From assembly GCF_002866825.1 (NCBI RefSeq), contig NZ_PKUS01000002.1, forward strand, positions 248,001 to 312,000: a DNA stretch of 64,000 nucleotides. Direction: 5' to 3'. Shown one piece after another: positions 15,878 to 25,783 of the stretch. The notes beneath the pieces are model-generated. The model worked only from the letters and a program-made list of their open reading frames with translations, made no database searches and was not told the origin of the DNA. Numbering within the stretch: the first letter of the stretch is position 1; every line of letters begins with the position of its first letter. The DNA is from Pseudohalioglobus lutimaris. GTDB lineage: Bacteria; Pseudomonadota; Gammaproteobacteria; Pseudomonadales; Halieaceae. A program made the translations under genes and the position numbers.

Positions 15878-17563
15878 ATGATCACTTCCAACCCGGAGAG
15901 AATCGATAAACTCACCCGTGCGGGGGTGTGGGGCGAGGATACGCTGCACCAGTTGCTCACGCATCATGTTGCGGAGCGCCCCGACATGCTGGCTGTCGCC
16001 GATCAGCCCAACCGCAAAGAGCTAACGCCAGGAAACAATGCCCGACTAAACTTTCGTGAGCTAGACCAGGCCAGCGATGCGCTTGCTACCGCTCTGCTTG
16101 AGGCCGGGCTGGGGGCTGACGATCGGGTTATTGTACAGTTGCCTAACATCGCCGAACTGGTGGTGTGCTACTACGCCGCAAGCAAACTGGGCATTGTGCT
16201 GTCACCCATACCTGTACAGTACGGCGCTCACGAACTGCGTCATGTAGCCGCGGAGATCAATGCCCAGGCGCTTATCACCTGCGAACGGTTCAAGAGCACA
16301 ATGCTGGCCAGGGAAGCAAAGAGCGCACTGCCTGAGATAAAAATCCTTTGCTGGGAAAAAGAAATTCCGACCCTGGCTGAGCTGGTGTCTGCGGGGCCGG
16401 CTGAACACTCCCGTGTACTCGACTTCCAACGTCAACATCCGGTGACTGCAAACCACATCGTCACTATCTGCTGGACTTCGGGCACGACCGGCACCCCCAA
16501 GGGGGTGCCCAGGTCGCACAATATGTGGCTGGCCACAGCGCAAGGTACCGCATGGGCAGGCGACTACCAGACTGGCGACAGGCTATTGATGCCTTTTCCC
16601 ATGGTAAATATGGCCGCGCTGGGTGGCTTTCTGTTTTCTTCGGCGCTACGCGGCTGCTCACTAGTACTACACCATCCTTTTGACGCGGAACTCTATCTTC
16701 AACAACTGCAGGATGAACACATTAACTTTTCTGTGGCCCCCCCCGCTGTACTCAACCAATTGGCGAAATCGCCCGAACTATGGCAAAGCCTGGACCTGAG
16801 TTCACTGCGGGCCATAGGCTCCGGCGCTGCGCCGTTGGCGCCCTGGATGGTGGAAAGGTTCGAGCAGGACTATGGCCTGCAGGTCATCAACTTCTATGGT
16901 TCGAACGAGGGCATCAGCCTGCACTCAACACCCGCCACGGCGCCCAGCCCAGAGATTCGCGCCACCATGTTTCCCCGCCTGGGTGTCCCCGGGTTGCCCT
17001 GGGAAGGCATGCGCCCGGGGGTGATCACCCGGGTGGCAAACCCGGAAACCGGCGAGGTGGTCACCGAACCCGGCATCGCTGGCGAGTTGCTAATAGCGGG
17101 GCCCACAGTATTCGACGGATACTATGGCGGCAACAATGAAGGTGTATTCAGCGATAGTGAATTCTTTCGCAGCGGCGACCTGGTTGAGATCTGCGGCGAA
17201 GCACCGGCTTATCCCTACTACCGAATCGTCGGGCGCTGCAAAGACATTATCAATCGCGGGGGCATGAAGATCTCGCCGACTGAGATCGACCTGATGATTG
17301 AGAACTTTCCCGGTGTGGCTGAAGCCGCGGTTTGTGCCTACCCGGATGAGCGACTGGGTGAACGGGTATGCGCATGCCTGGTGATGGCTGATGCGACCCC
17401 GACACCGGAGCTCGGCGCTCTTCAGGAATGGCTGCTTGCCAGGGGGTTGGCCAAATTCAAGCTTCCAGAGCGTATTCAGGTACTGGATGCTCTGCCACGC
17501 AATGCGCTGGATAAAGTCCAGCGCAACGCACTGACCGCCATTGTCGAAAAACTACCAACCTGA
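15878..17563 (+). CDS. AMP-forming acyl/aryl-CoA synthetase, copy 2
   Basis: This 561-residue enzyme is a close paralogue of the ligase at 2461. It shares the identical stretch TICWTSGTTGTPKGVPRSH followed by NMWLA, and the neighbouring blocks PFPMVNM, APPAVLNQLAKSP, YGSNEGIS, RCKDIINRGGMKIS and CAYPDERLGE. The C-terminal catalytic Lys lies in NALDKVQRNA. It carries a roughly 20-residue insertion after FPRLG relative to copy 1. GGAGGAAC precedes the ATG. It is a single gene divergent from the tandem HxlR regulator, with the shared element in its promoter. Two paralogous ligases in one island may activate two related acids, for example the two products of a double-bond cleavage. Confidence 0.9.
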   Translation: MITSNPERIDKLTRAGVWGEDTLHQLLTHHVAERPDMLAVADQPNRKELTPGNNARLNFRELDQASDALATALLEAGLGADDRVIVQLPNIAELVVCYYAASKLGIVLSPIPVQYGAHELRHVAAEINAQALITCERFKSTMLAREAKSALPEIKILCWEKEIPTLAELVSAGPAEHSRVLDFQRQHPVTANHIVTICWTSGTTGTPKGVPRSHNMWLATAQGTAWAGDYQTGDRLLMPFPMVNMAALGGFLFSSALRGCSLVLHHPFDAELYLQQLQDEHINFSVAPPAVLNQLAKSPELWQSLDLSSLRAIGSGAAPLAPWMVERFEQDYGLQVINFYGSNEGISLHSTPATAPSPEIRATMFPRLGVPGLPWEGMRPGVITRVANPETGEVVTEPGIAGELLIAGPTVFDGYYGGNNEGVFSDSEFFRSGDLVEICGEAPAYPYYRIVGRCKDIINRGGMKISPTEIDLMIENFPGVAEAAVCAYPDERLGERVCACLVMADATPTPELGALQEWLLARGLAKFKLPERIQVLDALPRNALDKVQRNALTAIVEKLPT

Positions 17564-17682
17564 GGAGTCGCGCAGGATAAAGGCGCGTTTCAGGCGCTCT
17601 GTATAGCGCGTTTATGCCGGACAATTGTCAGGCGCGCAGAGCGCGGATACAACCCGCCCACCCTGTTGCATAGTAACCGGGA

Positions 17683-18495
17683 TCAAGGCATTACCAACAA
17701 GTCACACTCCAGTTGGTCCAGTACTTTTTCGGCGGTGTTGCTGTTCAGCATCGCCGACAGGCCGGAGCGCGCAGAGGTACCCATGACCACCAGACCCGCC
17801 TGTAATTCTTTGGCCGTTTTGATAATGGCATCGTGTGCTTCATCCATCACGATGTGCACTCGCTCACCCGGCACACCGCAGGCGCGTACCAGAGATCCCC
17901 GATCGGGTCGACTTGGAAGGTCCTTATGGGCGCTGACGTAGTGCACTTCGGTATCAGTCTGCTCGAAAAACTCGCGGCACATATCGAGAATTTTCTGGTT
18001 GAGGGTGCGATACGCCTCCTGATCGCCGCGCGTATCCAGCGCGGCCAAAACTGTCTGTGCCCGATTGCTGCCGTCGCCTTTGACCAGCAACACAGGGCAA
18101 TTACACTCGCGAATAAGCGTCCAATCAGAGGTTCTCTTGAGACGCCGTTGTGCGCTGGAGTGCCGGCGGGATGACTTCACCACGCCGTCCACCGCATGGC
18201 GTACGGAAGCGCGTACCACGGCCTGGTACCAATTGCTGTCCCACTCCACCTCCACGGCTACCGGTAAGCCCTTCTCCCGCAATGAAGCAACTGCAGCATT
18301 CACTACCTCTTCCTGTGCGGCAATGCGCTGCTGAATTTCAGCGTCCCGGCCGTCACTGCGGGGGAGTTCTTCATGAATGCAGCAAAAAACCTGCAGCTCC
18401 ACTTCTGTGTTTTCAGCGATGTCCACCATCCGGGCAAGGGCGGGTTGCGACTCCTGTGTGGGGTCGAAAACAACCAGATATTTGGTGCTGCTCAT
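17683..18495 (-). CDS. Tandem universal stress protein (UspE-like)
   Basis: This 270-residue protein is made of two Usp domains. The first begins KYLVVFDPTQESQPALARMV; the second ends with the ATP-binding-type motif VVMGTSARSGLSAMLNSNTA (G-x2-G-x9-G-S/T-like) and a final CDLLVMP. The first domain's glycine loop reads KSSRRHSSAQRRLKRTSDWT, which is degenerate, as in UspE where one domain is often non-binding. I chose ATG 18495 because TTGAGGTATTAC gives a good ribosome binding site. It sits alone between the ligase and the AraC regulator; the 275-bp region 18496-18770 beyond it shows no recognisable gene. Confidence 0.85.
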   Translation of the reverse strand: MSSTKYLVVFDPTQESQPALARMVDIAENTEVELQVFCCIHEELPRSDGRDAEIQQRIAAQEEVVNAAVASLREKGLPVAVEVEWDSNWYQAVVRASVRHAVDGVVKSSRRHSSAQRRLKRTSDWTLIRECNCPVLLVKGDGSNRAQTVLAALDTRGDQEAYRTLNQKILDMCREFFEQTDTEVHYVSAHKDLPSRPDRGSLVRACGVPGERVHIVMDEAHDAIIKTAKELQAGLVVMGTSARSGLSAMLNSNTAEKVLDQLECDLLVMP

Positions 18496-18770
18496 GTAAT
18501 ACCTCAATTTTGGTAAGTGGGTGATATCCCTCTATTATCTCCAATTGCATGGCCTCAAAACCATGACTTCTGACATGTTAGGGGTAGCAATTTTAAACCG
18601 GGGGCTGACTTTGGCACCTAAAACCTACAGCACACCTGTGACGCCGTCGTGCACAGCTGTTTTTCGATCATTACCTGCCCGAAGGGTATGCTCTATCAGC
18701 AGCCGGGGCATGCCTGCCCGCTCGGTGCCAGGCACACGTCGCCCGCGCCGGAAACCATGAAAGACCCGAC

Positions 18771-19850
18771 TCAACTGCCCGGGCTCACCCCCGACACTCT
18801 CTGGGCTCGCCATTGCCTTGGACTGAGTCCTGACCAGCTGCGAAAAGCCCGGGAGAATACTGCGGCATCGGCATAGCAGAGAGCACCCGAAATCTGCGTC
18901 ATCGAGAGCGCCGTATCGTGAAGCAGGTGTCGGGCAAGCTCGAATCGTGTTGCTCGAAGCAGTTCATGCATGGTTGTCCCCTCCCGATGCAGCCGCTGAC
19001 GCAATGTACGCTCGGCCAGGCCAAAGTGCCTGGCCACGCTGGAACTGGCGGTAACCCCTTCTGGAATAAGTTGCTGCAGTACACCCTGTACCTGCTCTGT
19101 CATACTCATGGGAGCTTCCGCCTGATTACGCCGCTCGGCCTCATCCAGGCGATGAAACATTACAGTATCAGCTCCGGGAATGGACTGATCCAGCCATGAG
19201 GCGGCAAAGTGCAGCCCGGATATTCCAGCATCGAACTTGAGATTCGTGGCAAAAACCTTACGGAAGCTGGGAAGGCAGTGTGGCCGACTATGGGAAAACT
19301 GAACTGACGAAGCGCGCCAGGCCGGTCCGCAGAGCTCACGCATGATTCTTGCCGCAATCGCAATAGCGGCATTTTGCGCCTGGGCACTGCCGGCCAGGTC
19401 CAGCCGCTGCGGTGAATAGCCCAGGAACATACCAGCAGGCCCTGTTTTAAACATCACAGGAAACGCAGCTCGATCATAAAAGTGCAGGTGCATGTTCAGG
19501 CGACGCAGAGCCTTACCCACGGTGGGCGAATGTCGCATCAATTCACCCAGCTGCCCGAAGTCCTCAAGATTAAATCGTGCGCCAGTAAGCACGCCGATAT
19601 CGTCACGATGGCTCAGTTTTTCACTGATGTGCAGCAGTTCACACAAGCGATGATACTCGATCCGGTTATCGGGCCGAGCAAACAATTCCGGGGCTATGCC
19701 AGCCCGGAAGAATACCTGGTCGGATGGCACACCCAGCTCCCGTAACAGTAGCGGCAGGTGAGTCATGGGGCCTAACCGTATTTCGCCAGCCGCACTGACC
19801 AGCTGAGAGCGAACACCGTCGAGTCGATCATTATTATCGTCAGATGTCAT
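18771..19850 (-). CDS. AraC-family transcriptional regulator with arabinose-binding-type N-domain
   Basis: From ATG 19850 this is a 359-residue protein. The N-terminal two thirds (THLPLLLRELGVPSDQVFFR onward, with LGELMRHSPTVGKALRRL) fit the Arabinose_bd domain found in regulators of aromatic, steroid and fatty-acid genes. The C-terminal 100 residues form the AraC double helix-turn-helix: SSVARHFGLAERTLRQRLHR, then LARHLLHDTALSMTQISGAL and YADAAVFSRAFRSWSGLSPR. An upstream in-frame ATG at 19991 would add 47 residues; neither start has a clear ribosome binding site. It is divergent from the sulfatase gene at 20084 and is therefore a likely regulator of it. Confidence 0.85.
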   Translation of the reverse strand: MTSDDNNDRLDGVRSQLVSAAGEIRLGPMTHLPLLLRELGVPSDQVFFRAGIAPELFARPDNRIEYHRLCELLHISEKLSHRDDIGVLTGARFNLEDFGQLGELMRHSPTVGKALRRLNMHLHFYDRAAFPVMFKTGPAGMFLGYSPQRLDLAGSAQAQNAAIAIAARIMRELCGPAWRASSVQFSHSRPHCLPSFRKVFATNLKFDAGISGLHFAASWLDQSIPGADTVMFHRLDEAERRNQAEAPMSMTEQVQGVLQQLIPEGVTASSSVARHFGLAERTLRQRLHREGTTMHELLRATRFELARHLLHDTALSMTQISGALCYADAAVFSRAFRSWSGLSPRQWRAQRVSGVSPGS

Positions 19851-20083
19851 GAATGCGTGGCTGCTGTAGTAAACGGGTTCGGCGCCTGTACTCGATGCAA
19901 GCGTGTGTGAAACTTGCTGATCGGAAGCCTTGCGTGGCCGCGCTCGGGGTAGCGGCCCGGCATCCGGAAGTGCACAGACTCGCAAATTCATGCCGGAATT
20001 GCAAAGTATTGGCGGGCGATACGTCGTAAGCTGATAAAGATTAACTATGACTAATCAGGCGTATTTTTTCTTGGAGCGTTCTT

Positions 20084-22438
20084 ATGCAGATGAAGATGAA
20101 CAAGCTGTTGCTGGGCCTACTGGTCGCCTCCTGTTTCGTGTCGGCGCAGGTGCAATCCCAACCTCAGGGCATTGATCGCACTGTTCTGCCGATTCGTGAG
20201 CCCGCGCGGCCGGACATTAAAGAGCTCGATGTGCGCAACGTGACGCCACCACCGCGTTTCGAAGTAAATGCCCCGGCCGATGCGCCCAATGTACTCCTTG
20301 TGCTGATTGATGACCTCGGTTTTGCCGGTACGAGCACATTTGGGGGTGCTGTGACCACCCCAAGCTTTGAGCGCATCGCGAGCCAGGGTGTTTATTACAA
20401 TAATTTTCACACCACGGCTGTTTGCTCACCAACACGTGCGGCACTAAAGAGCGGTCGCAATCACCACGTCAATAATATGGGCGCGATCATCGAAACCGGG
20501 ACACAGTTCCCGGGGAACACCGGCCAGATACCCGCAGACGTCACGCCCGTTGCGGAAATGTTGCGCCTGAACGGCTACAGCACAGCAGCTTTCGGTAAGT
20601 GGCATGAACTCGCCGCCTGGGAGGCCAGCATTTCAGGCCCCATGGATCGCTGGCCTACGCGCCAGGGTTTCGACAAGTTTTACGGATTTCTCGGAGGTGA
20701 AACCAATCAATGGGCGCCTTTCATTTACGACGGTACACACCAGGTTGAATTACCCGAAGACCCTGATTATCACTTTTTGACGGATATGACTAATCAGACT
20801 GTGTCCTGGGTGAAGTATCAAAAAGCACTTACCCCTGATAAGCCTTTTTTCGTTTACTACGCGCCCGGCGCTACCCATGCGCCGCACCATGTGCCGCAAG
20901 ACTGGATCGCTCGCTGGAAGGGAAAGTTTGACCATGGGTGGGACGTGCTGCGGGAGCAAATTCTCGCACGCCAGATCAAACAGGGCATTGTGCCCAGGGG
21001 AACGCCGCTCGCGCCCAAGCCTGCTGCAATCCCCGACTGGGACAGCCTGAGTGCGGACGAGAAAAAGCTGTTCTCCCGCCAGGCCGAAGTTTTTGCCGCG
21101 TTTGTCGAGATGACAGACCATGAAATCGGCAGGGTAATTGATGCCATAGACGAAACCGGGCAACTCGATAACACCCTGGTAATTCTGGTTTATGGCGATA
21201 ACGGCACCAGTGCTGAAGGTGGCCGAAATGGTATGTTCAGCGAGATGACGTACTTCAACGGTGTCCAGGAGAGAGTGCCCGACATGCTCAAGCTGTTGGA
21301 TAAATGGGGTGGCCCGGAAACCTATCCCCATATGGCGGCAGGCTGGGCTGTGGCTTTTGATACGCCCTACAAGTGGACCAAGCAGGTGGCATCCGATCAT
21401 GGCGGTACCAAGGTTGGAATGGCGGTATCCTGGCCCAGAGGAATCAGTGTAAACGGAGAGTTAAGAACGCAGTTTCACCATGTTATTGATGTGGCTCCGA
21501 CCATACTTGAAGCCGCCGGTCTTCCCGAGCCCACAGAAGTGAACGGTGTCCAGCAACGCCCGATGGATGGCGTTAGCATGGCCTATAGTTTTGATGACGC
21601 CAACGCTAAAGACCGCCACACCACCCAGTACTTTGAAATGTTTGGCAACCGCGGCATCTATCAGGATGGCTGGTTTGCGCGCACCATCCACCGGGCACCG
21701 TGGGAGCAGACGCCCCGCCGTGGCCTGACAGAGGATATATGGGAACTCTTCGATACAAGGAGCGACTTCAGTCTGGTCAATGACCTTTCACAGGCGAACC
21801 CCGAAAAGCTTGCTGAATTGCAGGCACTTTTCATGCAGGAGGCCGAGGCAAACCAGGCTCTACCTATTGACGACCGTGTGTTTGAGCGTGTGAATGCCGC
21901 CCTGGTTGGACGCCCTGATTTAATGGGTGGGCGCACCTCATTGACCCTTGGGGACGGAATGACGGGAATGTCCGAGAACGTTTTCCTGAACATCAAGAAT
22001 CAATCAAAAACCATCACAGCAGAGGTTGATGTTCCCGCTGAAGGTGGTAATGGCGCAATCATTGTACAGGGAGGACGTTTTGGCGGCTGGGCGTTGTATG
22101 TCAAGGATGGTGTACCGGCGTACGACTACAATTTTCTCGGTCTGCAAAGCTACTCCATCTCGGCCACTAAGAAGCTCAAACCGGGCCGATCATCCCTGCG
22201 CTTTGAGTTCGACTATGACGGCGGAGGCATGGGCAAAGGCGGCACCGGCAGACTGTTCGTAAATGACAGGCAGGTGGCTGAGGGTAGAATCGATCGCACC
22301 CAACCGATGATATTCTCAGCTGATGAAACCGCAGACGTTGGGATTGATCTGGCGACACCTGTCGTTGAAGCGATAGGCGCGGAAGCGCGATCGAAATTTA
22401 CTGGACATATTTCCAGGGTCACCGTCGAAGTGAAATAG
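20084..22438 (+). CDS. Exported arylsulfatase
   Basis: This 784-residue sulfatase begins with a typical signal peptide (MQMKMNKLLLGLLVASCFVS, cleaved near AQVQSQ). The metal-binding LIDDLGF (Asp76, Asp77) and the formylglycine signature VCSPTRAALKSGR (Cys114, C-x-P-x-R) are intact, so activation by a formylglycine-generating enzyme or anaerobic maturase is required. It hydrolyses a sulfate ester in the periplasm or outside. The C-terminal 200 residues (after about 590) form a separate beta-rich domain. GGAG lies 7 bases before the ATG. It is divergent from an AraC regulator. A sulfated steroid, phenol or alkyl substrate is possible; the sequence alone does not decide. Confidence 0.9.
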   Translation: MQMKMNKLLLGLLVASCFVSAQVQSQPQGIDRTVLPIREPARPDIKELDVRNVTPPPRFEVNAPADAPNVLLVLIDDLGFAGTSTFGGAVTTPSFERIASQGVYYNNFHTTAVCSPTRAALKSGRNHHVNNMGAIIETGTQFPGNTGQIPADVTPVAEMLRLNGYSTAAFGKWHELAAWEASISGPMDRWPTRQGFDKFYGFLGGETNQWAPFIYDGTHQVELPEDPDYHFLTDMTNQTVSWVKYQKALTPDKPFFVYYAPGATHAPHHVPQDWIARWKGKFDHGWDVLREQILARQIKQGIVPRGTPLAPKPAAIPDWDSLSADEKKLFSRQAEVFAAFVEMTDHEIGRVIDAIDETGQLDNTLVILVYGDNGTSAEGGRNGMFSEMTYFNGVQERVPDMLKLLDKWGGPETYPHMAAGWAVAFDTPYKWTKQVASDHGGTKVGMAVSWPRGISVNGELRTQFHHVIDVAPTILEAAGLPEPTEVNGVQQRPMDGVSMAYSFDDANAKDRHTTQYFEMFGNRGIYQDGWFARTIHRAPWEQTPRRGLTEDIWELFDTRSDFSLVNDLSQANPEKLAELQALFMQEAEANQALPIDDRVFERVNAALVGRPDLMGGRTSLTLGDGMTGMSENVFLNIKNQSKTITAEVDVPAEGGNGAIIVQGGRFGGWALYVKDGVPAYDYNFLGLQSYSISATKKLKPGRSSLRFEFDYDGGGMGKGGTGRLFVNDRQVAEGRIDRTQPMIFSADETADVGIDLATPVVEAIGAEARSKFTGHISRVTVEVK

Positions 22439-22500
22439 AGCGAAACGGCATATGGCCCACGAGACGCTCCCGACCCGACCGGATGCTCCAACAGTTCCGG

Positions 22501-24078
22501 TCACTCCCACTCGATGGTAGCGGGCGGTTTGGAGCTGACGTCGTAAGTCACCCGGGACACGCCAGATATCTCGTTGATAATGCGGTTGGAGACGCACTCC
22601 AGTAACTCGTAGGGAAGGTGCGCCCAACGGGCCGTCATGAAGTCCACGGTTTCCACCGCACGCAGGGCGATTACATACTCGTAGCGACGGCCGTCGCCCA
22701 CCACGCCTACCGACTTGACCGGCAGGAATACGGCGAACGCCTGGCTGGTTTTTTCATACCAGCCCTCCCTGCGCAGCTCTTCGATAAAGATGGCGTCCGC
22801 TTCGCGCAACAACTCAGCATACTCTTTCTTCACTTCACCGAGAATGCGCACACCCAGGCCGGGACCGGGGAAGGGGTGGCGGTAGACCATGTCATATGGC
22901 AGACCCAGTTCCAGGCCTATCTTGCGTACCTCGTCCTTGAACAGTTCCCGCAGTGGCTCTACCAGTTCAAAGCTCATGTCATCGGGCAGCCCGCCCACGT
23001 TATGGTGCGACTTGATCACATGGGCCTTGCCGGTCTTGGCGCCGGCAGATTCAATCACGTCCGGGTAGATGGTACCCTGGGCCAGCCACTTCACCCCGGT
23101 CAGTTTGGTGGCCTCCTCGTCAAACACGTCAATGAACGTGTTGCCAATCACCTTGCGCTTCAGCTCCGGGTCGGACACGCCCTTGAGCTTGCCCAGAAAC
23201 AGTTCTTCCGCGTCAGCCCGTATGACTTTAACGCCCATATTCTGGGCGAACATGTCCATGACATGCTCACCCTCGTGCAAGCGCAGCAGACCATTGTCAA
23301 CAAATACGCAAGTGAGTTGATCCCCAATGGCCCGGTGCAACAGGGCCGCCACCACCGAAGAGTCCACACCCCCGGAAAGCCCCAGCAGTACCTTGTCCGT
23401 ACCTACAGTAGCCTGCACCCGTTCGATAGCATCCTCAACGATGTTGGCCGGCGTCCACAGGGCCTCGCAAGCACATTCCTCCAGCACGAAGTGTTCAAAA
23501 ATCCGTTTGCCCTGCAGGGTATGGGTCACTTCCGGGTGGAACTGAATTCCAAAGAACGGCTTCTCCTTATGGGCCATGCCGGCGATGGGGCAGCTTTCGG
23601 TCTCGGCGATGAGTTCGAAATTGTCCGGCAGCTCCACTACCTTATCGCCGTGGCTCATCCAGACATCCAGCAACGCACTGCCATGGTCATCGATGTGGTC
23701 GCGTATATCGTGCAACAGCCCACCGTTACCCACCTGGCGAATCTGCGCATAGCCGAACTCGCTGACGTTGGAACACTGCACCTTACCGCCAAATTGCTCG
23801 GCCATAGTCTGCATGCCGTAACAGATACCCAGCACCGGCACGCCCAGCTCGAAGACCAGTTCCGGCGCCCGGGGAGAAGCCTCTGCCGCCACCGACTCGG
23901 GCCCGCCAGAGAGAATAATGCCGCGCGGGTTGTACTCGCGTATCTCCTGGGCGGTCATGTCAAAAGCGCGAATTTCACTGTAAACACCGACCTCGCGGAC
24001 GCGCCGGGCAATTAACTGCGTGTATTGGGATCCGAAATCCAGAATGAGAATTTTCTGGGCGTGGATATCTGCGCTCAT
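22501..24078 (-). CDS. guaA: GMP synthase (glutamine-hydrolysing)
   Basis: This 525-residue enzyme converts XMP, glutamine and ATP to GMP. The N-terminal class I glutamine amidotransferase has [17 protein letters not shown], the nucleophile in GICYGMQ and the His/Glu pair in FHPEVTHT. The ATP pyrophosphatase P-loop [17 protein letters not shown] follows, and the C-terminal dimerisation domain ends PPATIEWE, as in Escherichia coli GuaA. Full family length. It follows guaB on the same strand with 154 bp between, as in many gammaproteobacteria. It is convergent with the sulfatase. Confidence 0.98.
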   Translation of the reverse strand: MSADIHAQKILILDFGSQYTQLIARRVREVGVYSEIRAFDMTAQEIREYNPRGIILSGGPESVAAEASPRAPELVFELGVPVLGICYGMQTMAEQFGGKVQCSNVSEFGYAQIRQVGNGGLLHDIRDHIDDHGSALLDVWMSHGDKVVELPDNFELIAETESCPIAGMAHKEKPFFGIQFHPEVTHTLQGKRIFEHFVLEECACEALWTPANIVEDAIERVQATVGTDKVLLGLSGGVDSSVVAALLHRAIGDQLTCVFVDNGLLRLHEGEHVMDMFAQNMGVKVIRADAEELFLGKLKGVSDPELKRKVIGNTFIDVFDEEATKLTGVKWLAQGTIYPDVIESAGAKTGKAHVIKSHHNVGGLPDDMSFELVEPLRELFKDEVRKIGLELGLPYDMVYRHPFPGPGLGVRILGEVKKEYAELLREADAIFIEELRREGWYEKTSQAFAVFLPVKSVGVVGDGRRYEYVIALRAVETVDFMTARWAHLPYELLECVSNRIINEISGVSRVTYDVSSKPPATIEWE

Positions 24079-24137
24079 GGCTGTTCCTGCTTACTGTTGG
24101 TTATCCGGGCCGGTATTCGCGGACCCAGAACGCGTCA

Positions 24138-24155
24138 CCCCCGCACGGGCGGGGG
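24138..24155. repeat. GC-rich hairpin between guaB and guaA
   Basis: CCCCCGC-ACGG-GCGGGGG forms a perfect 7-bp stem. It has no T-run on either strand, so it is not a standard terminator. It may act as an RNA stabiliser or processing site between the two genes. Confidence 0.35.
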
Positions 24156-24232
24156 CTGATGGTATCTGGGACCACCTATGACGGCTCAATTACGCACACG
24201 GCGCGGTGCCCAGTGGCGGACCTGGTGAATCG

Positions 24233-25702
24233 TTAACGCACCGGGTAATTCGGCGCTTCCTTGGTAATAGACACATCGTGCACATGGCTTTCCGACATCC
24301 CTGCAGCGGTCACGCGGACAAATTCCGGTTGGGTACGCATGGTATCCATATCGGCGCTGCCGGTATAACCCATCGCTGCGCGCACGCCGCCCATCAGCTG
24401 GTGAACGATAGCTGTCACTGGGCCCTTGTAGGGTACGCGCCCTTCAATGCCCTCCGGCACCAGTTTCTCCGAGCCTTTACTTGCATCCTGGAAGTAGCGG
24501 TCAGACGAGCCCTGGGTTTTGGACATTGCGCCTAGCGAACCCATGCCGCGATAGGCCTTGTAGGTCCGCCCCTGGTACAACTCCACTTCACCGGGTGCTT
24601 CCTCGGTGCCGGCGAACATGCTGCCCATCATGACTGCGTGGGCACCGGCGACAAAGGCCTTGGAAATGTCCCCTGAGAACCGAATGCCGCCATCGGCAAT
24701 CAGCGGGATACCGCGCGAAGCCAATGCGTTGGCTACGTTGGCGATCGCGGTGATCTGCGGTACACCTATGCCGGTGACAATACGCGTGGTACAAATTGAT
24801 CCGGGACCAATACCGACTTTCACCGCATCGGCGCCGGCATCGGCGAGGGCCACGGCTGCCTCACCGGTAGCAATATTGCCGCCTATCACCTGCATGGAAG
24901 GATAGGCCGCCTTGATCATGCGCACGCGCTCAATCACGTTGCGGGAATGACCGTGAGCCGTGTCCACCACCAGCACGTCCACGCCGGCATTGATCAACGC
25001 CTCCACCCTGTCATCGGTGTCAGGACTGGTCCCCACCGAGGCGCCTACGCGGAGCTGGCCATAGGAATCCTTGCAGGCGCTGGGGAAGCTTTCCGCCTTG
25101 TCAAAGTCCTTGACGGTGATCATACCCTTCAGGTCAAAGGCGTCGTTGACCACCAGAATCTTCTCGATCCGGTGTTGATGCAGCAGGCCCTGCACCTCTT
25201 TGGCACTGGCCCCTTCCCTGACCGTAACCAATTGGCCCCGCGGAGTCATGATGTCAGAGACCAGTTTGGTGTGATCAGATTCAAAGCGCAGGTCGCGGCG
25301 AGTAACAATGCCCACCAGATCCTCGCCATCCAGCACAGGTACACCGGAGATCCCATGAAAGGCGGTGAGCTCCAACAACTGGGCGATGGTCGCAGTCTGC
25401 TGGATCGTGATAGGGTCCTTTACCACACCGCTTTCGAACTTTTTAACCTTGCGCACCTGCTCGGCCTGCTCGGATAGGGACATGCTTTTGTGGATGATGC
25501 CGATGCCGCCCTCCTGGGCCATGGCAATGGCCAGTCGGGCCTCGGTTACCGTGTCCATAGCGGCGGACACCAGCGGGATATTCAACTCGATCTCGCGAGT
25601 GAGCCGAGTCTTCAGGCTGACATCCGTCGCCACGACTTCGGAGTACCCGGGCAGTAGCAAAACATCGTCGAAGGTCAGGGCTTCCTGGGCAATACGCAGC
25701 AT
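24233..25702 (-). CDS. guaB: IMP dehydrogenase
   Basis: This 489-residue enzyme oxidises IMP to XMP with NAD+, the first committed step of GMP synthesis. The N-terminus [20 protein letters not shown], the CBS pair (about residues 95-205, [20 protein letters not shown] and [20 protein letters not shown]), and the active-site loop [12 protein letters not shown] with the catalytic Cys are intact. The flap region has GSSDRYFQD. Full length for the family. It is transcribed toward guaA from a predicted promoter at 25742-25771. Confidence 0.98.
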   Translation of the reverse strand: MLRIAQEALTFDDVLLLPGYSEVVATDVSLKTRLTREIELNIPLVSAAMDTVTEARLAIAMAQEGGIGIIHKSMSLSEQAEQVRKVKKFESGVVKDPITIQQTATIAQLLELTAFHGISGVPVLDGEDLVGIVTRRDLRFESDHTKLVSDIMTPRGQLVTVREGASAKEVQGLLHQHRIEKILVVNDAFDLKGMITVKDFDKAESFPSACKDSYGQLRVGASVGTSPDTDDRVEALINAGVDVLVVDTAHGHSRNVIERVRMIKAAYPSMQVIGGNIATGEAAVALADAGADAVKVGIGPGSICTTRIVTGIGVPQITAIANVANALASRGIPLIADGGIRFSGDISKAFVAGAHAVMMGSMFAGTEEAPGEVELYQGRTYKAYRGMGSLGAMSKTQGSSDRYFQDASKGSEKLVPEGIEGRVPYKGPVTAIVHQLMGGVRAAMGYTGSADMDTMRTQPEFVRVTAAGMSESHVHDVSITKEAPNYPVR

Positions 25703-25741
25703 TGAGGTATCTCCGGCTGGCGGGTTTCAGATAAACGTGCA

Positions 25742-25771
25742 ATTATAACTTTCCGGCCCGCCCTCAGTAAA
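25742..25771 (-). promoter_or_regulatory. Predicted sigma70 promoter of guaB-guaA
   Basis: On the minus strand TTTACT (25771-25766) and a consensus TATAAT (25747-25742) are separated by 18 bp, about 40 bp upstream of the guaB ATG. Confidence 0.5.
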
Positions 25772-25783
25772 TAGAAGTTCAAG

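Noticed and set aside
22618-24015. A 465-codon open frame on the plus strand opposite guaA
   Set aside because: It mirrors guaA in another frame, has no family resemblance and no ribosome binding site. High GC and codon bias of guaA explain its length.
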